In this document: piece by piece, positions 42,500 to 51,477 of the stretch
Position numbering within the stretch: position 1 is the first letter of the stretch
Layout of the letters: the number at the start of each line of letters is the position of its first letter
DNA from: JANQPX01 sp050633905
GTDB lineage: Bacteria; Pseudomonadota; Alphaproteobacteria; Geminicoccales; Geminicoccaceae
DNA: 64,000 nt
Direction of reading: 5' to 3'
NCBI GenBank assembly: GCA_050633905.1
Contig: JBOEHJ010000039.1
Span: 1-64,000, forward strand
The notes under the pieces: model-generated
Database searches by the model: none
Seen by the model: only the letters and a program-made list of their open reading frames with translations
Told to the model about the DNA's origin: nothing
Made by a program: the position numbers and the translations under genes

Positions 42500-43667
42500 T
42501 GGCCGCCTTCGGCAGGTTCTCGTCCTCTTCCCGCTCGAACAATGTGATTTTTTCGTTCGCGATCGCGAGACCAAGCCTGCCATGCTTCAGGTCGAGGGCC
42601 GCCTCGCCGAAGACCTGATAGCGCCATCCGCGGAGCGCACGAACGTCGGCCTCGTCATCCGCGGCGATCGCTTCGAGATCACCGGTATTGGCAACCAGGC
42701 GCTGGGCGACATTGTTCTCTTCGCATTTGAACTTCAATAAGACGCGCAACAGATCGACGATCGGGCCAATCCCACGCGGCAATTTTTGCACGACGGGCAA
42801 TGCTGGGAGGTGGTCCTTCGGCAGGTCGAGGGCTGCTTTGATCGCGTCCGCCATGCCGATCATGGTTTTCTTGTCGACGCTTACCCGTCTGAGCTTAGCG
42901 ATGTCGTCTGGTGATGTCGGCCGATTGGCAGCCACTTCCATCAGGAGATCATCGCGAATAATGCGATTGCGCGGCATATCCCGCGTCTGCGCCTCGGTTT
43001 CGCGCCAGGCCGCGAGGGCCTGGACGATGGCGATGAAACGCTTGTCCTTGGAGCGGATCTTGACCCGCTTCCAGGCGAGTTCCGGCGGCTGCTCATAGGT
43101 ATTGGCGCTGGTAAGTTCGCTTAGTTCCTGATCAGCCCAATCGGTCCGGCCGGCATTCTCCAGCTCCTGCTTCAGCTGTTCGTAAATCACCCTTAGATGA
43201 GTGACGTCGGCGAGGGCATAATTTAGCTGCTGATCGCTCAACGGGCGGCGTGACCAGTCGGTGAAGCGCGAACTCTTATCGATCCTGGCCTTGGCGATCT
43301 TGGTCACCAGGGTCTCGTAGCCGACTTCATCACCATAGCCCAGCACCATGGCGGCGAGCTGGCTGTCGAAGATCGGTGCTGGCGTGCGTCCGGTCAGGTG
43401 ATAGAAAATCTCGACATCCTGGCGGCAGGCATGAAAAACCTTGATGACGTCCGGATTCGCCATCAAGTCGAACAACGGCTGGAGATCGAGATCCGACTCG
43501 AGCGGGTCGATCGCGGCAAAGCGGTCCTTGCCGGCAAGCTGTACCAGGCAGAGTTTCGGCCAATAGGTCCGATCACGCATGAACTCGGTATCGATGGTGA
43601 TATAAGGTTCTTCGGCGAGTTCGCGACAGAATTCTTCGACCTCAGCCGTCGTCGTTAAAAGCGTCAT
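42489..43667 (-). CDS. rnd: Ribonuclease D
   Basis: 392 aa 3'-5' exoribonuclease of tRNA maturation. The DEDD exonuclease domain shows ITIDTEFMRDRTYWPKLCLV (D and E), then FHACRQDVEIFY, and YALADVTHLRVIYEQL (D and the tyrosine-containing motif); an HRDC domain follows (RNRIIRDDLLMEVAANRPTS). The start chosen is the ATG at 43667 (MTLLTTTAEVEEF), which matches family N-termini; an upstream ATG at 43718 has the better ribosome-binding site and would add 17 residues. A palindromic box lies just upstream. Confidence 0.93.
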   Translation of the reverse strand: MTLLTTTAEVEEFCRELAEEPYITIDTEFMRDRTYWPKLCLVQLAGKDRFAAIDPLESDLDLQPLFDLMANPDVIKVFHACRQDVEIFYHLTGRTPAPIFDSQLAAMVLGYGDEVGYETLVTKIAKARIDKSSRFTDWSRRPLSDQQLNYALADVTHLRVIYEQLKQELENAGRTDWADQELSELTSANTYEQPPELAWKRVKIRSKDKRFIAIVQALAAWRETEAQTRDMPRNRIIRDDLLMEVAANRPTSPDDIAKLRRVSVDKKTMIGMADAIKAALDLPKDHLPALPVVQKLPRGIGPIVDLLRVLLKFKCEENNVAQRLVANTGDLEAIAADDEADVRALRGWRYQVFGEAALDLKHGRLGLAIANEKITLFEREEDENLPKAANDG

Positions 43668-43731
43668 ATAGCGATGATATCCGTCCGTAACCGTTGATGC
43701 CGATCCAGATCGACCCATGTTTTGCTTCCCA

Positions 43732-43943
43732 GTGGTATGACCACATCAGGTGATTCCCACAAGGTTTGATCATCGATCGCAATGGTCAAACCGGTTGGCA
43801 GCCCGTTCGACGCGATCGCGCCGTTGGTGACGCGTTTGCTACAAAAGTGTTCCGAATTGATCCCAACACAGAGCTGTTTGCCCTTGGATTGTTAGGTCTC
43901 TTTCTTCGGAGGCTGTCACAACCAAGTGATGTGGTCATACCAC
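43732..43943. repeat. Facing pair of palindromic boxes between rnd and aspS
   Basis: GTGGTATGACCAC (43732-43744) and GTGGTCATACCAC (43931-43943) are each palindromic and are reverse complements of each other with matching inner flanks (CCACATCA and TGATGTGG). They bound about 212 bp, like terminal inverted repeats of a small element. They also sit just upstream of the divergent genes rnd and aspS, where they could be operators. The 65 bases before the right box align with those at 15552-15619. The 410 bp between the two genes hold no reading frame I support. Confidence 0.6.
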
Positions 43944-44127
43944 CCAGCATAGGAGCCGAAATCGTTGGTGCAAGCGATTGGCTTGGCCATAAACACCGAT
44001 GAATTCGCCTGGAGTTGAAGTCCCGGCTTGACAGCGCCTTCGCTTCCGGCACTTTAGCGCCGGCTGGAGAGGGCTCCAGCGTTACGTTTTTGGCCTCACG
44101 CGCCATCGATCGATAGAGAGAAAATTC

Positions 44128-46074
44128 ATGCATCCCTACCGCACCAACCATTGTAACAGTCTGCGCGCCGCCGACGCCGATGCCAGCCAAGACCAGGGCG
44201 TACAGATTCGGCTATCGGGCTGGGTGCATCGAAAGCGTGATCATGGCCAGTTGCTGTTCATCGATCTGCGCGATCACTTTGGCATCACACAGGTGGTTTT
44301 TCAGCCGGAAAAGCCGTTCTTCGAAGAGGCGGAACGCGCGCGGCTGGAAAGTGTCATCACCGTGACCGGGCGAGTGATCAGGCGGAGCGATGAGACCATC
44401 AATGCCAATTTGCCAACCGGTGAGATCGAGGTTGTAGCCGATGCGTTCATCCTTGAATCCACAGCCGAGACGCTGCCGATCCAGGTAAACAGCGATCGTG
44501 ATTTTCCTGAGGATACGAGGTTGCAATACCGCTTCCTCGACCTTCGGCGCGAGCATATGCACAACAATATCATGCTCCGCTCCAAGATCATTTCCAGCAT
44601 TCGACGGCGCATGGAAGAGCAAAACTTTACCGAGTTCCAGACCCCGATCCTGACCGCAAGCTCGCCGGAAGGGGCCAGAGACTTTCTGGTACCGTCTCGG
44701 GTTCATCCGGGCAAGTTCTACGCGCTGCCCCAAGCACCCCAGCAATATAAGCAGCTGATGATGATGTCGGGTTTCGATCGCTATTTTCAGATCGCACCTT
44801 GCTTTCGCGACGAGGATGCCCGAGCCGACCGTTCGCCAGGCGAGTTCTACCAGCTTGATCTGGAAATGGCCTTCGTCGATCAGGAAGATGTCTTCGCCGC
44901 GGTCGAACCGGTGATCCACGGCCTGTTCGAAGAATTTTCAGACTGGAGCTGCACCGCGGCTCCCTTTCCGCGCATCCCCTATAAGTCAGCGATGCAGACC
45001 TTCGGCTCAGACAAGCCAGATTTGCGCAATCCTCTTCTCATGGCTGATGTCACGGACATCTTCAAGGGTTCCGGCTTTAAGGTGTTCGCAGGGATGATAG
45101 AGAAGGACGAGAATGTCCGCGTCTGGGCGATTCCAGCCCCCGGTGGCGGCTCTCGTGCCTTTTGCGACCGCATGAACAGCTGGGCACAAGGCGAAGGTCA
45201 GCCCGGCCTCGGCTACATCTTTTGGCGTGATGGCGATGACGGCGGAGCAGGCCCGGTTGCCAAAAACATCGGCAGCGAACGCACCGCAGCGATACAAGCC
45301 TTTGCTAAGCTTGATGGATCTAGTCAGGCGACATTGGCGGACGGATTGATCGACGTGATCACCGAACCTTGGTTCAAGCAGCGCCCCGATGGCCTACAAA
45401 TCGGAGACGCCTGCTTCTTCGTCGCGGGTAAACCATCTGATATGGCCAAATTCGCAGCTCTCGCGCGCGACAAGGTCGCAAGCGAACTCGATCTCGTCGA
45501 GAAGAACGCCTATCGTTTTTGCTGGATCGTCGATTTTCCGATGTATGAATGGAATGAGGAGACCAAGTCGGTTGAGTTCTCCCACAATCCCTTCTCCATG
45601 CCGAATGGCGGTCTCGATGCCCTGGAGAACCAGGATCCACTCACGATCCTCGCCCAGCAATACGACATCGTCTGCAACGGCACGGAACTCTCATCCGGCG
45701 CCATCCGAAACCATCGTCCCGATATCATGATCAAAGCCTTCGAGATCGCCGGTTATGGGCGTGACGTCCTAGAAGAGCGCTTCGGTGGCATGTTCCGCGC
45801 CCTCCAGTTCGGTGCACCGCCGCATGGCGGGATTGCGCCCGGCGTGGATCGCATCGTCATGCTCCTGGCCGACACCCCCAATATTCGTGAAGTCACTGCC
45901 TTTCCGCTCAATCAACAAGCACAGGAACGGTTGCTGGGAGCACCTGGCACGGTTGATGATAACCAGTTGAAAGAGCTCAATCTTCAACTCTCGCTTGCGG
46001 CACGGGAAGCGCTTCGTGCCGAGCAGGAAGGCACGGATGATGAGGCGGGCGAGCCAACGCGCGCCAGTGCCTGA
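44128..46074 (+). CDS. aspS: Aspartate--tRNA ligase
   Basis: 648 aa class IIb synthetase charging tRNA-Asp (and possibly tRNA-Asn). The N-terminal OB anticodon-binding fold contains LSGWVHRKRDHGQLLFIDLR; motif 1 is in NNIMLRSKIISSIRRRMEE; motif 2 is CFRDEDARADRSPGEFYQLD; a GAD insertion domain follows; motif 3 is GAPPHGGIAPGVDRIVMLL. The C-terminus is about 30 residues longer than E. coli AspRS and acidic. A short hairpin (46104-46139, arms GTCAAGT/ACTTGAC) follows without a T-run. Confidence 0.97.
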   Translation: MHPYRTNHCNSLRAADADASQDQGVQIRLSGWVHRKRDHGQLLFIDLRDHFGITQVVFQPEKPFFEEAERARLESVITVTGRVIRRSDETINANLPTGEIEVVADAFILESTAETLPIQVNSDRDFPEDTRLQYRFLDLRREHMHNNIMLRSKIISSIRRRMEEQNFTEFQTPILTASSPEGARDFLVPSRVHPGKFYALPQAPQQYKQLMMMSGFDRYFQIAPCFRDEDARADRSPGEFYQLDLEMAFVDQEDVFAAVEPVIHGLFEEFSDWSCTAAPFPRIPYKSAMQTFGSDKPDLRNPLLMADVTDIFKGSGFKVFAGMIEKDENVRVWAIPAPGGGSRAFCDRMNSWAQGEGQPGLGYIFWRDGDDGGAGPVAKNIGSERTAAIQAFAKLDGSSQATLADGLIDVITEPWFKQRPDGLQIGDACFFVAGKPSDMAKFAALARDKVASELDLVEKNAYRFCWIVDFPMYEWNEETKSVEFSHNPFSMPNGGLDALENQDPLTILAQQYDIVCNGTELSSGAIRNHRPDIMIKAFEIAGYGRDVLEERFGGMFRALQFGAPPHGGIAPGVDRIVMLLADTPNIREVTAFPLNQQAQERLLGAPGTVDDNQLKELNLQLSLAAREALRAEQEGTDDEAGEPTRASA

Positions 46075-46774
46075 TCCATCGACGTTTACGAGCCGACCGG
46101 GATGTCAAGTTTTCTGGCGGTGAAGCCTCAAGACTTGACGCGCCCAGGCGACCCAGTTCGGAAGGCTCTGGTGATGCATTTACGTGATGCGTCTCGATCA
46201 ATCCTTAAGACGTGAGACTAGCGCAATCCAGACCGATGGGAGGGCTGGGTCGGCTGCTTATTCTCCGCGTCGTCGCGACCTAGAAACTGTGTTTGACGAT
46301 CCTCGGTTTCATAATCCTTCCCGATCTTCATGAAACCGCCACTGTGAAAACACACTGGACAGAGATGCTATTTTCCGAGCAAAATAAGCAGGATGCATGT
46401 TGAGACTTCGCGTTGAACATGATACTAACGTAAATCATCAAGCAAGATAAACGTAGCCAACCTCAAGTTGAATGTCGTTAATAATGTACCTGCTTACGCT
46501 GGGATTAGAGCGCTGCCGGCTTGCGCTCGACAGGTTAATTAATGCTGCTTTACGTCCTGATTTGTTCTCAGCGCTGTTTTCAGTTGATCGTAACTTAACG
46601 AATGTTAAACGAAGCTCTGTTAAAAGAGACATCATCGATAACCGGCATTATCACCGTTGGACGTTAGATCATATCGGAAGTTTGATGAGATCTGAGATGC
46701 AGTACGAAGGAAAGTCTTCTAAAGCTGCTTGCCGAACACTCTGAAGTGAGATCCAAGTCGGGTTGGGAAATATT
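46075..46774. other. Intergenic region before UDP-glucuronate decarboxylase
   Basis: About 700 bp. After the weak hairpin at 46104-46139 the sequence becomes AT-rich from 46380 on. A 90-codon frame at 46472-46744 has atypical codon use and no ribosome-binding site, and I do not support it. The promoter of the downstream gene is expected here. Confidence 0.5.
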
Positions 46775-47785
46775 ATGTCAGGTACTCAAAATCTTCGACC
46801 AAAGCGCGTTCTAGTTACTGGAGCAGCGGGTTTTCTCGGCAGCTTTCTTTGCGAAAGGTTGCTTGATGCCGACTGCGAAGTCCTAGGTGTTGATAATTAT
46901 CACACTGGGACGCGGCGCAATATCGCGCATCTTCTTGATCATCCTGACTTTGAGATGATGCGGCATGATGTTACCCATCCGCTATTCGTCGAAGTTGATG
47001 AAATCTATAATCTCGCTTGCCCTGCTAGCCCTGTGCATTATCAGTATGATCCCGTCCAGACCACGAAGGTCTGCGTGCACGGTTCGATCAACATGCTAGG
47101 CCTTGCGCGACGCTGTAACGCGAAGATCCTGCAGGCCTCGACCAGTGAGATCTATGGTGATCCGGAGGTTCATCCGCAGCCTGAGAGCTACCGAGGCAAC
47201 GTGAATACCCTTGGTCCCCGCGCCTGCTATGACGAAGGCAAGCGTTGCGCTGAAACTCTGTTCTTCGACTATCGTCGTCAGCATAACCTGCAGATCAAGG
47301 TCATACGGATTTTCAACACCTACGGGCCGCGCATGCATCCGAATGATGGGCGTGTGGTTTCGAATTTCATCTGCAAGGCACTGACGGGCGAAAAGATCGA
47401 GGTTTATGGCGATGGTCAGCAGACCCGATCGTTCTGCTTCGTCGACGATCTCATCGAGGGGATGATCCGGATGATGGCGACGCCTGATGAAGTGACCGGC
47501 CCGATCAATCTTGGCAATCCCGAAGAATTTACCATGATCGAGCTTGCCAATAAGGTGATCGAACTGACCGGCTCATCATCGAAACTCATCCACCTGCCTC
47601 TTCCGCAGGATGATCCGACCCGGCGGCGACCCGATATTACGCTTGCCAAGAAGACCCTGGATTGGGAACCGTCTATCCGCCTTGAAGATGGTTTGGCTAG
47701 GACGGTTGATTACTTCGAAAGACTTCTGCGCAGCAAGAATGTGCTGGCTGGTGAGAAACCGCTGCCATTCGTTGCCCAAGCGTAG
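46775..47785 (+). CDS. UDP-glucuronate decarboxylase (UXS-type SDR)
   Basis: 336 aa extended SDR converting UDP-glucuronate to UDP-xylose. Signature stretches of UXS: VLVTGAAGFLGSFLCERLL, NLACPASPVHYQYDPVQTTK, ASTSEIYGDPEVHPQPESY, YDEGKRCAETLFFDYRRQH (catalytic Y-x3-K), NTYGPRMHPNDGRVVSNFI and the C-terminal PLPQDDPTRRRPDI. UDP-xylose would feed an exopolysaccharide or LPS. Start ATG at 46775; a TTG four codons earlier is possible. Ends at a strong terminator. Confidence 0.92.
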   Translation: MSGTQNLRPKRVLVTGAAGFLGSFLCERLLDADCEVLGVDNYHTGTRRNIAHLLDHPDFEMMRHDVTHPLFVEVDEIYNLACPASPVHYQYDPVQTTKVCVHGSINMLGLARRCNAKILQASTSEIYGDPEVHPQPESYRGNVNTLGPRACYDEGKRCAETLFFDYRRQHNLQIKVIRIFNTYGPRMHPNDGRVVSNFICKALTGEKIEVYGDGQQTRSFCFVDDLIEGMIRMMATPDEVTGPINLGNPEEFTMIELANKVIELTGSSSKLIHLPLPQDDPTRRRPDITLAKKTLDWEPSIRLEDGLARTVDYFERLLRSKNVLAGEKPLPFVAQA

Positions 47786-47804
47786 TTTTTCCAAAGATAC
47801 ACTG

Positions 47805-47841
47805 AAAAAAGGCCGGTATCACGGAGATGCCGGCCTTTTTT
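47805..47841. terminator. Bidirectional rho-independent terminator
   Basis: AAAAAAGGCCGGTATC and GATGCCGGCCTTTTTT pair over 16 positions with one wobble around a five-base loop. The A-run on one side and T-run on the other let it serve both the UXS gene and the convergent leucine dehydrogenase gene. Confidence 0.92.
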
Positions 47842-47872
47842 GTTGCTGGATGATAGCTTGTAGCGCCGTCGG

Positions 47873-48937
47873 TCAGGCGGCGCGGGTCTCGGCATGTAGT
47901 GCGACCAGACGCTGTTTTGCGATCCTGTCGGCGACGAGATTGGTTGCCAGGCCGCTGGTTTCAGATTCGGCGAAAATCTTGCCAAGGGTCGTTGGAATTT
48001 CCTTGAGTGCCACCTTCACCTGCTCTTGATCGTAACGTTTGGCGATCTCGCCAGCGACATTGATGATGCCGCCTGCATTGATCACGTAATCCGGCGCATA
48101 GAGGGTGCCACGATCCAAGAGCATCTTGCCTACGTCGTTGTTCGCGAGTTGGTTATTTGCAGCACCAGCAACGACCTTGGCGGTGAGCTTCCCGACCTTC
48201 TCCTCACTCAAAACGCCACCAAGGGCGCAAGGCGCGAAGACATCCATCTCCGCCTCCATAAGAGCCTCAGCCGGGAAGGTCTGGGCCTCGAAGCGTTCGA
48301 TTGCTTCGCGGACCCGGGCTGGATTGATATCGGCGACGATTAGGCGAGCGCCCTGATCATGGAGCAGCGCGGCAAGTTGCATGCCGACGGCGCCAAGACC
48401 AAGGATGCCAACCCTGAGGCCATCCAGATTCGATTGCAGCCGATGGGCAACCGCCGCCTCCAGGCCGAGAAGAACGCCGCTGGCCGTCATCGGTGATGGG
48501 TCGCCGCTGGCATGCAGACCCGTCTTCAACCCGGCAACATGAGACGTTTCCCGTCGCATGATCGCCACATCATCAGCCGTGATGCCGACATCCTCGGCCG
48601 CGACGTAGCTGCCGTTCAATTGATGAACGGCGCGTCCGAAAGCCTGGAGCATGGCCTCGGTCTTGGTTCTCTTCGCATCAGCAAGGATCACGGATTTGCC
48701 GCCGCCGAGCGGCAGACCTGCCATGACCGTCTTGTAGCTCATGCCTTGGGAGAGTCGGAGCACGTCGACAAGGGCCTCCTCCTCGCTCTGATAATGCCAA
48801 AATCTTACCCCACCCGAAGCCGGGCCGGCCGTCGTGCTATGGAGTGCAATGAGCGCACGGAGCCCGCTAGCCTGATCGTTGATGAAGACGACACGTTCAT
48901 GATCATCGAAGGCGGGATGTGAGAAGGGAGTGTTCAT
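47873..48937 (-). CDS. Leucine dehydrogenase (Glu/Leu/Phe/Val dehydrogenase family)
   Basis: 354 aa. It oxidatively deaminates branched-chain amino acids with NAD+. Features: LIALHSTTAGPASGGVRFWH, LRLSQGMSYKTVMAGLPLGG with the catalytic lysine in GGGKSVI, VAAEDVGITADDVAIM, the dinucleotide-binding GILGLGAVGMQLAALL and the C-terminal PDYVINAGGIINVAGE. Length and motifs fit leucine rather than glutamate dehydrogenases. It is divergent from the Lrp-type regulator, its likely controller, over a 170-bp AT-rich gap. Confidence 0.9.
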   Translation of the reverse strand: MNTPFSHPAFDDHERVVFINDQASGLRALIALHSTTAGPASGGVRFWHYQSEEEALVDVLRLSQGMSYKTVMAGLPLGGGKSVILADAKRTKTEAMLQAFGRAVHQLNGSYVAAEDVGITADDVAIMRRETSHVAGLKTGLHASGDPSPMTASGVLLGLEAAVAHRLQSNLDGLRVGILGLGAVGMQLAALLHDQGARLIVADINPARVREAIERFEAQTFPAEALMEAEMDVFAPCALGGVLSEEKVGKLTAKVVAGAANNQLANNDVGKMLLDRGTLYAPDYVINAGGIINVAGEIAKRYDQEQVKVALKEIPTTLGKIFAESETSGLATNLVADRIAKQRLVALHAETRAA

Positions 48938-49106
48938 CGATCTTCAAAGCTCCTGACGACGGTTTGAGGGCGATGACGTCCTGGGGAAGGGCTCATTATT
49001 AGAAAATTTCCTCTGGTTATATTAACTTGAAATCATAAGTATATTTTTCTTATGTTGCTCAAAACTTCATCTTTTCGATCAATATTGTTTGCAAAAGGGC
49101 AAAAAA
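48938..49106. promoter_or_regulatory. Divergent promoter region, leucine dehydrogenase / Lrp
   Basis: Strongly AT-rich centre (about 49000-49085), in contrast to the GC-rich genes on both sides, between a catabolic gene and its probable Lrp-family regulator. Such A/T tracts suit Lrp binding. No specific operator was delimited. Confidence 0.4.
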
Positions 49107-49583
49107 ATGGAAAAAATTGATCTCATTGATTTGCGCATCCTGGATCAGCTCCAGCAGGACAGCAGCCTGTCCATGGCCGAGCTTGCCGAGCGCGTTGGCC
49201 TATCGACCTCGCCTTGCTGGCGTCGGGTACGGCGGATGCAGGAAATTGGTGTCGTTACGTCCCAATCGGCAAGGCTCGACCGGCTGAAGCTGGGTCTCGG
49301 TTTCGTTGTCTACGCCTTCGTCAAGCTCTCGACGACGACGAGAGAGACCCTCAATCGGTTCGAAACCACCATCAGCGCCTGGCCTGAGGTGATGATGTGC
49401 GAATGCATGACAGGGGCGGCTGACTATCTGATCAAGGTCGTGACCACCGATGTGCAGGGCTATGATCAGTTTCTGCGAGAGAAGCTTTTGGCAACAGGGC
49501 TGGTGGCCGATGTCCAATCCCGCATCGTCGTGCGCACGGTCAAGGACACGACCCGTCTGCCGCTCCCGGATCCGCAGGACTGA
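49107..49583 (+). CDS. Lrp/AsnC family transcriptional regulator
   Basis: 158 aa. The N-terminal helix-turn-helix (IDLRILDQLQQDSSLSMAEL then RVGLSTSPCWRRVRRMQEIG) is followed by the RAM effector domain (MMCECMTGAADYLIKVVTTD). SPCWRRVRRMQ is typical of BkdR/Lrp regulators of branched-chain amino-acid breakdown. The ATG at 49107 follows AAAAGGG; a frame opening six codons earlier adds only lysines. Divergent to leucine dehydrogenase, which it probably activates in response to leucine. Confidence 0.92.
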   Translation: MEKIDLIDLRILDQLQQDSSLSMAELAERVGLSTSPCWRRVRRMQEIGVVTSQSARLDRLKLGLGFVVYAFVKLSTTTRETLNRFETTISAWPEVMMCECMTGAADYLIKVVTTDVQGYDQFLREKLLATGLVADVQSRIVVRTVKDTTRLPLPDPQD

Positions 49584-49608
49584 ACAGGAGGTCGTCTTGT
49601 TGTGTGCC

Positions 49609-51234
49609 CTAATGAGGAACGCCGCCTGGCGCCGGCAAGCCCTCGATCTGGACATTGACGCAGGCCGGTTTTTGCGCAGCAATGGCGCGCTCGAGCGCCG
49701 CATCGAGTTCGCCGAGATCCGTAACGAACTCGCCATGCCCGCCAAGCCCTTCTGCGGCGAGATCGTAGCGCGCTGCCGAGAGCTCACAGCCGATCAACCG
49801 ATCCGGCCCATAATCACGCAACTGGATCTGATGTTCTGCATTCCAGCAAGCATCATTGCCGATGACGGCGACGAAGGGCGTACCGATCCGCCTTGCCGTT
49901 TCGAATTCGGCGAGATGGAAGCCGGCTGAACCATCGCCCATCAAGGCGAATACCGTTGCCTCGGGCCTCGCCAACTTCGCGGCGATCGCATAGCACATCC
50001 CACCGCCAATGGCGCCCGCCGGACCATTGGTCAAGCGCTCGTCGGCGCGAATGCCGGCCTGCGCCCACTGACCGAATTCGCCGCCATCAAGGACGGCAAC
50101 CGATGATGATTGCAGCACAATTTGCTGCTGAACGGCAGCACAAAGTGCATCAGATGATATCTTTCCCGACATAGGTGCCTGTGCCGTGTCCGCGCGAGCT
50201 TCAGATCGGCAACCTGCTTCAACCTCTTTATGCCAGGCCCGGCGGCTCTGGGCGGCAACACCTTTGGCGATCAATGCTCTGGCCGTCGATCTAGGCTCAG
50301 CCTGAACGATCTGGATTAGCCGCTCGCCAAGATGGCGACAAGCACGCTCAGAGGCCTCGTTTTCGGCATCAACGACCATCCAATGACAGCTATCACCGGC
50401 GATATCATGCGCACCGAAACCAAGGGCAAAATCGATGCTCTTGCCAAGACACAAGATGAGATCAGCGCGCTTCAGCACGCCTGCAAGGTTGCCGAGTGAC
50501 GCGTCCTTGAGCCCGCGTGGGCTCTCCATTGGAATGACCGGCGTGTCCAGGGCCACGCCCAGTTGATCCAGTTCTTCTCCGAACCTTGTCTTATTAAGTG
50601 CTGGTCCTGTCAGCAGTAGGGGGCGGTCGGCATGCCCGAGATTTGCCAGCAATGTCTCCACATCCTCAGTTCGTGGCGAGGCATCATCGGCGCCCATCTC
50701 GAGATCGTTCGACAGATCACCGATCGCTGCAAAATTGGCTTCCAGCACATCAATGGGGAGGGCCAGATGGGCGGGCCCCGGCCGGCCGCCTGCGGCGAGT
50801 TTCAGCGCCTGCATCACGTCTTCACCAAGACGCTCCGCCGTTGTTGCGCGAAAAGAACCCTTAGTCAGCGAACTGGCGATCGTCGTCTGTGGCAGTTCCT
50901 GAAAACCACCCCAACCATCTAGGCCAAGTGGGGCGTCGCCTGAGAGCAGCAGAACCGGGCTTTCCGAGGCCCTGGCCGCCACCAACGGGCCGAGTGCATT
51001 GGAAAAACCGGGACCAGCGGTGACCAACGCGATGCCGACCTCGCCTGTGAGCTGCGCATAGGCCTCCGCCATAAAAACAGCCGCTGCTTCATGTCGGGTA
51101 TGGACGATGTCGATACCCGCATCGAGGCAAGCATCGTAGACCGGCATGACCTGATTGCCGGAAAGGCTGAATAGGCGCGAAACGCCCGCTTTGGCCAATG
51201 TCTTAACCAGATAATCCGCGCCTCTCATCAACAA
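49609..51234 (-). CDS. Thiamine-diphosphate-dependent enzyme (acetolactate synthase large-subunit-like)
   Basis: 541 aa. Three-domain ThDP enzyme: PYR domain with FSLSGNQVMPVYDA and the catalytic glutamate E49 in HTRHEAAAVFMAEAYAQ; a central FAD/NAD-like domain; PP domain with the GDG motif in ALMGDGSAGFHLAEFETARR and NDACWNAEHQIQ. It resembles IlvB but is shorter and has no ilvN beside it, so it may be a decarboxylase or lyase of 2-oxo or 2-hydroxy acids rather than a biosynthetic acetolactate synthase. It is convergent with the Lrp gene, 25 bp apart. Confidence 0.85.
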   Translation of the reverse strand: MLMRGADYLVKTLAKAGVSRLFSLSGNQVMPVYDACLDAGIDIVHTRHEAAAVFMAEAYAQLTGEVGIALVTAGPGFSNALGPLVAARASESPVLLLSGDAPLGLDGWGGFQELPQTTIASSLTKGSFRATTAERLGEDVMQALKLAAGGRPGPAHLALPIDVLEANFAAIGDLSNDLEMGADDASPRTEDVETLLANLGHADRPLLLTGPALNKTRFGEELDQLGVALDTPVIPMESPRGLKDASLGNLAGVLKRADLILCLGKSIDFALGFGAHDIAGDSCHWMVVDAENEASERACRHLGERLIQIVQAEPRSTARALIAKGVAAQSRRAWHKEVEAGCRSEARADTAQAPMSGKISSDALCAAVQQQIVLQSSSVAVLDGGEFGQWAQAGIRADERLTNGPAGAIGGGMCYAIAAKLARPEATVFALMGDGSAGFHLAEFETARRIGTPFVAVIGNDACWNAEHQIQLRDYGPDRLIGCELSAARYDLAAEGLGGHGEFVTDLGELDAALERAIAAQKPACVNVQIEGLPAPGGVPH

Positions 51235-51477
51235 CGACCCCGAGCTAAGTGTGCCTGAACATTATTCCTGACTACCATAGTTCGATTTTTCAGGCGACGG
51301 GTCGAGCTGGTTGGAGAAGCTGCCTATGCATGCTGTGCCAGCCTATTTAACAGTCTCGGCGATGGGGTCTTTTGAAACTTATTCGCATGAGGCCTAAGCA
51401 AAAAATTAACGAAATTGATGGATGCTCTGGATTGGTGACATTGACGGAATCCCGCATAGCAGTGGTATTGGCGAGAC

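Noticed and set aside
46472..46744. 90-codon frame upstream of the UXS gene
   Set aside because: AT-rich, atypical codon use, no ribosome-binding site, no recognisable motif.
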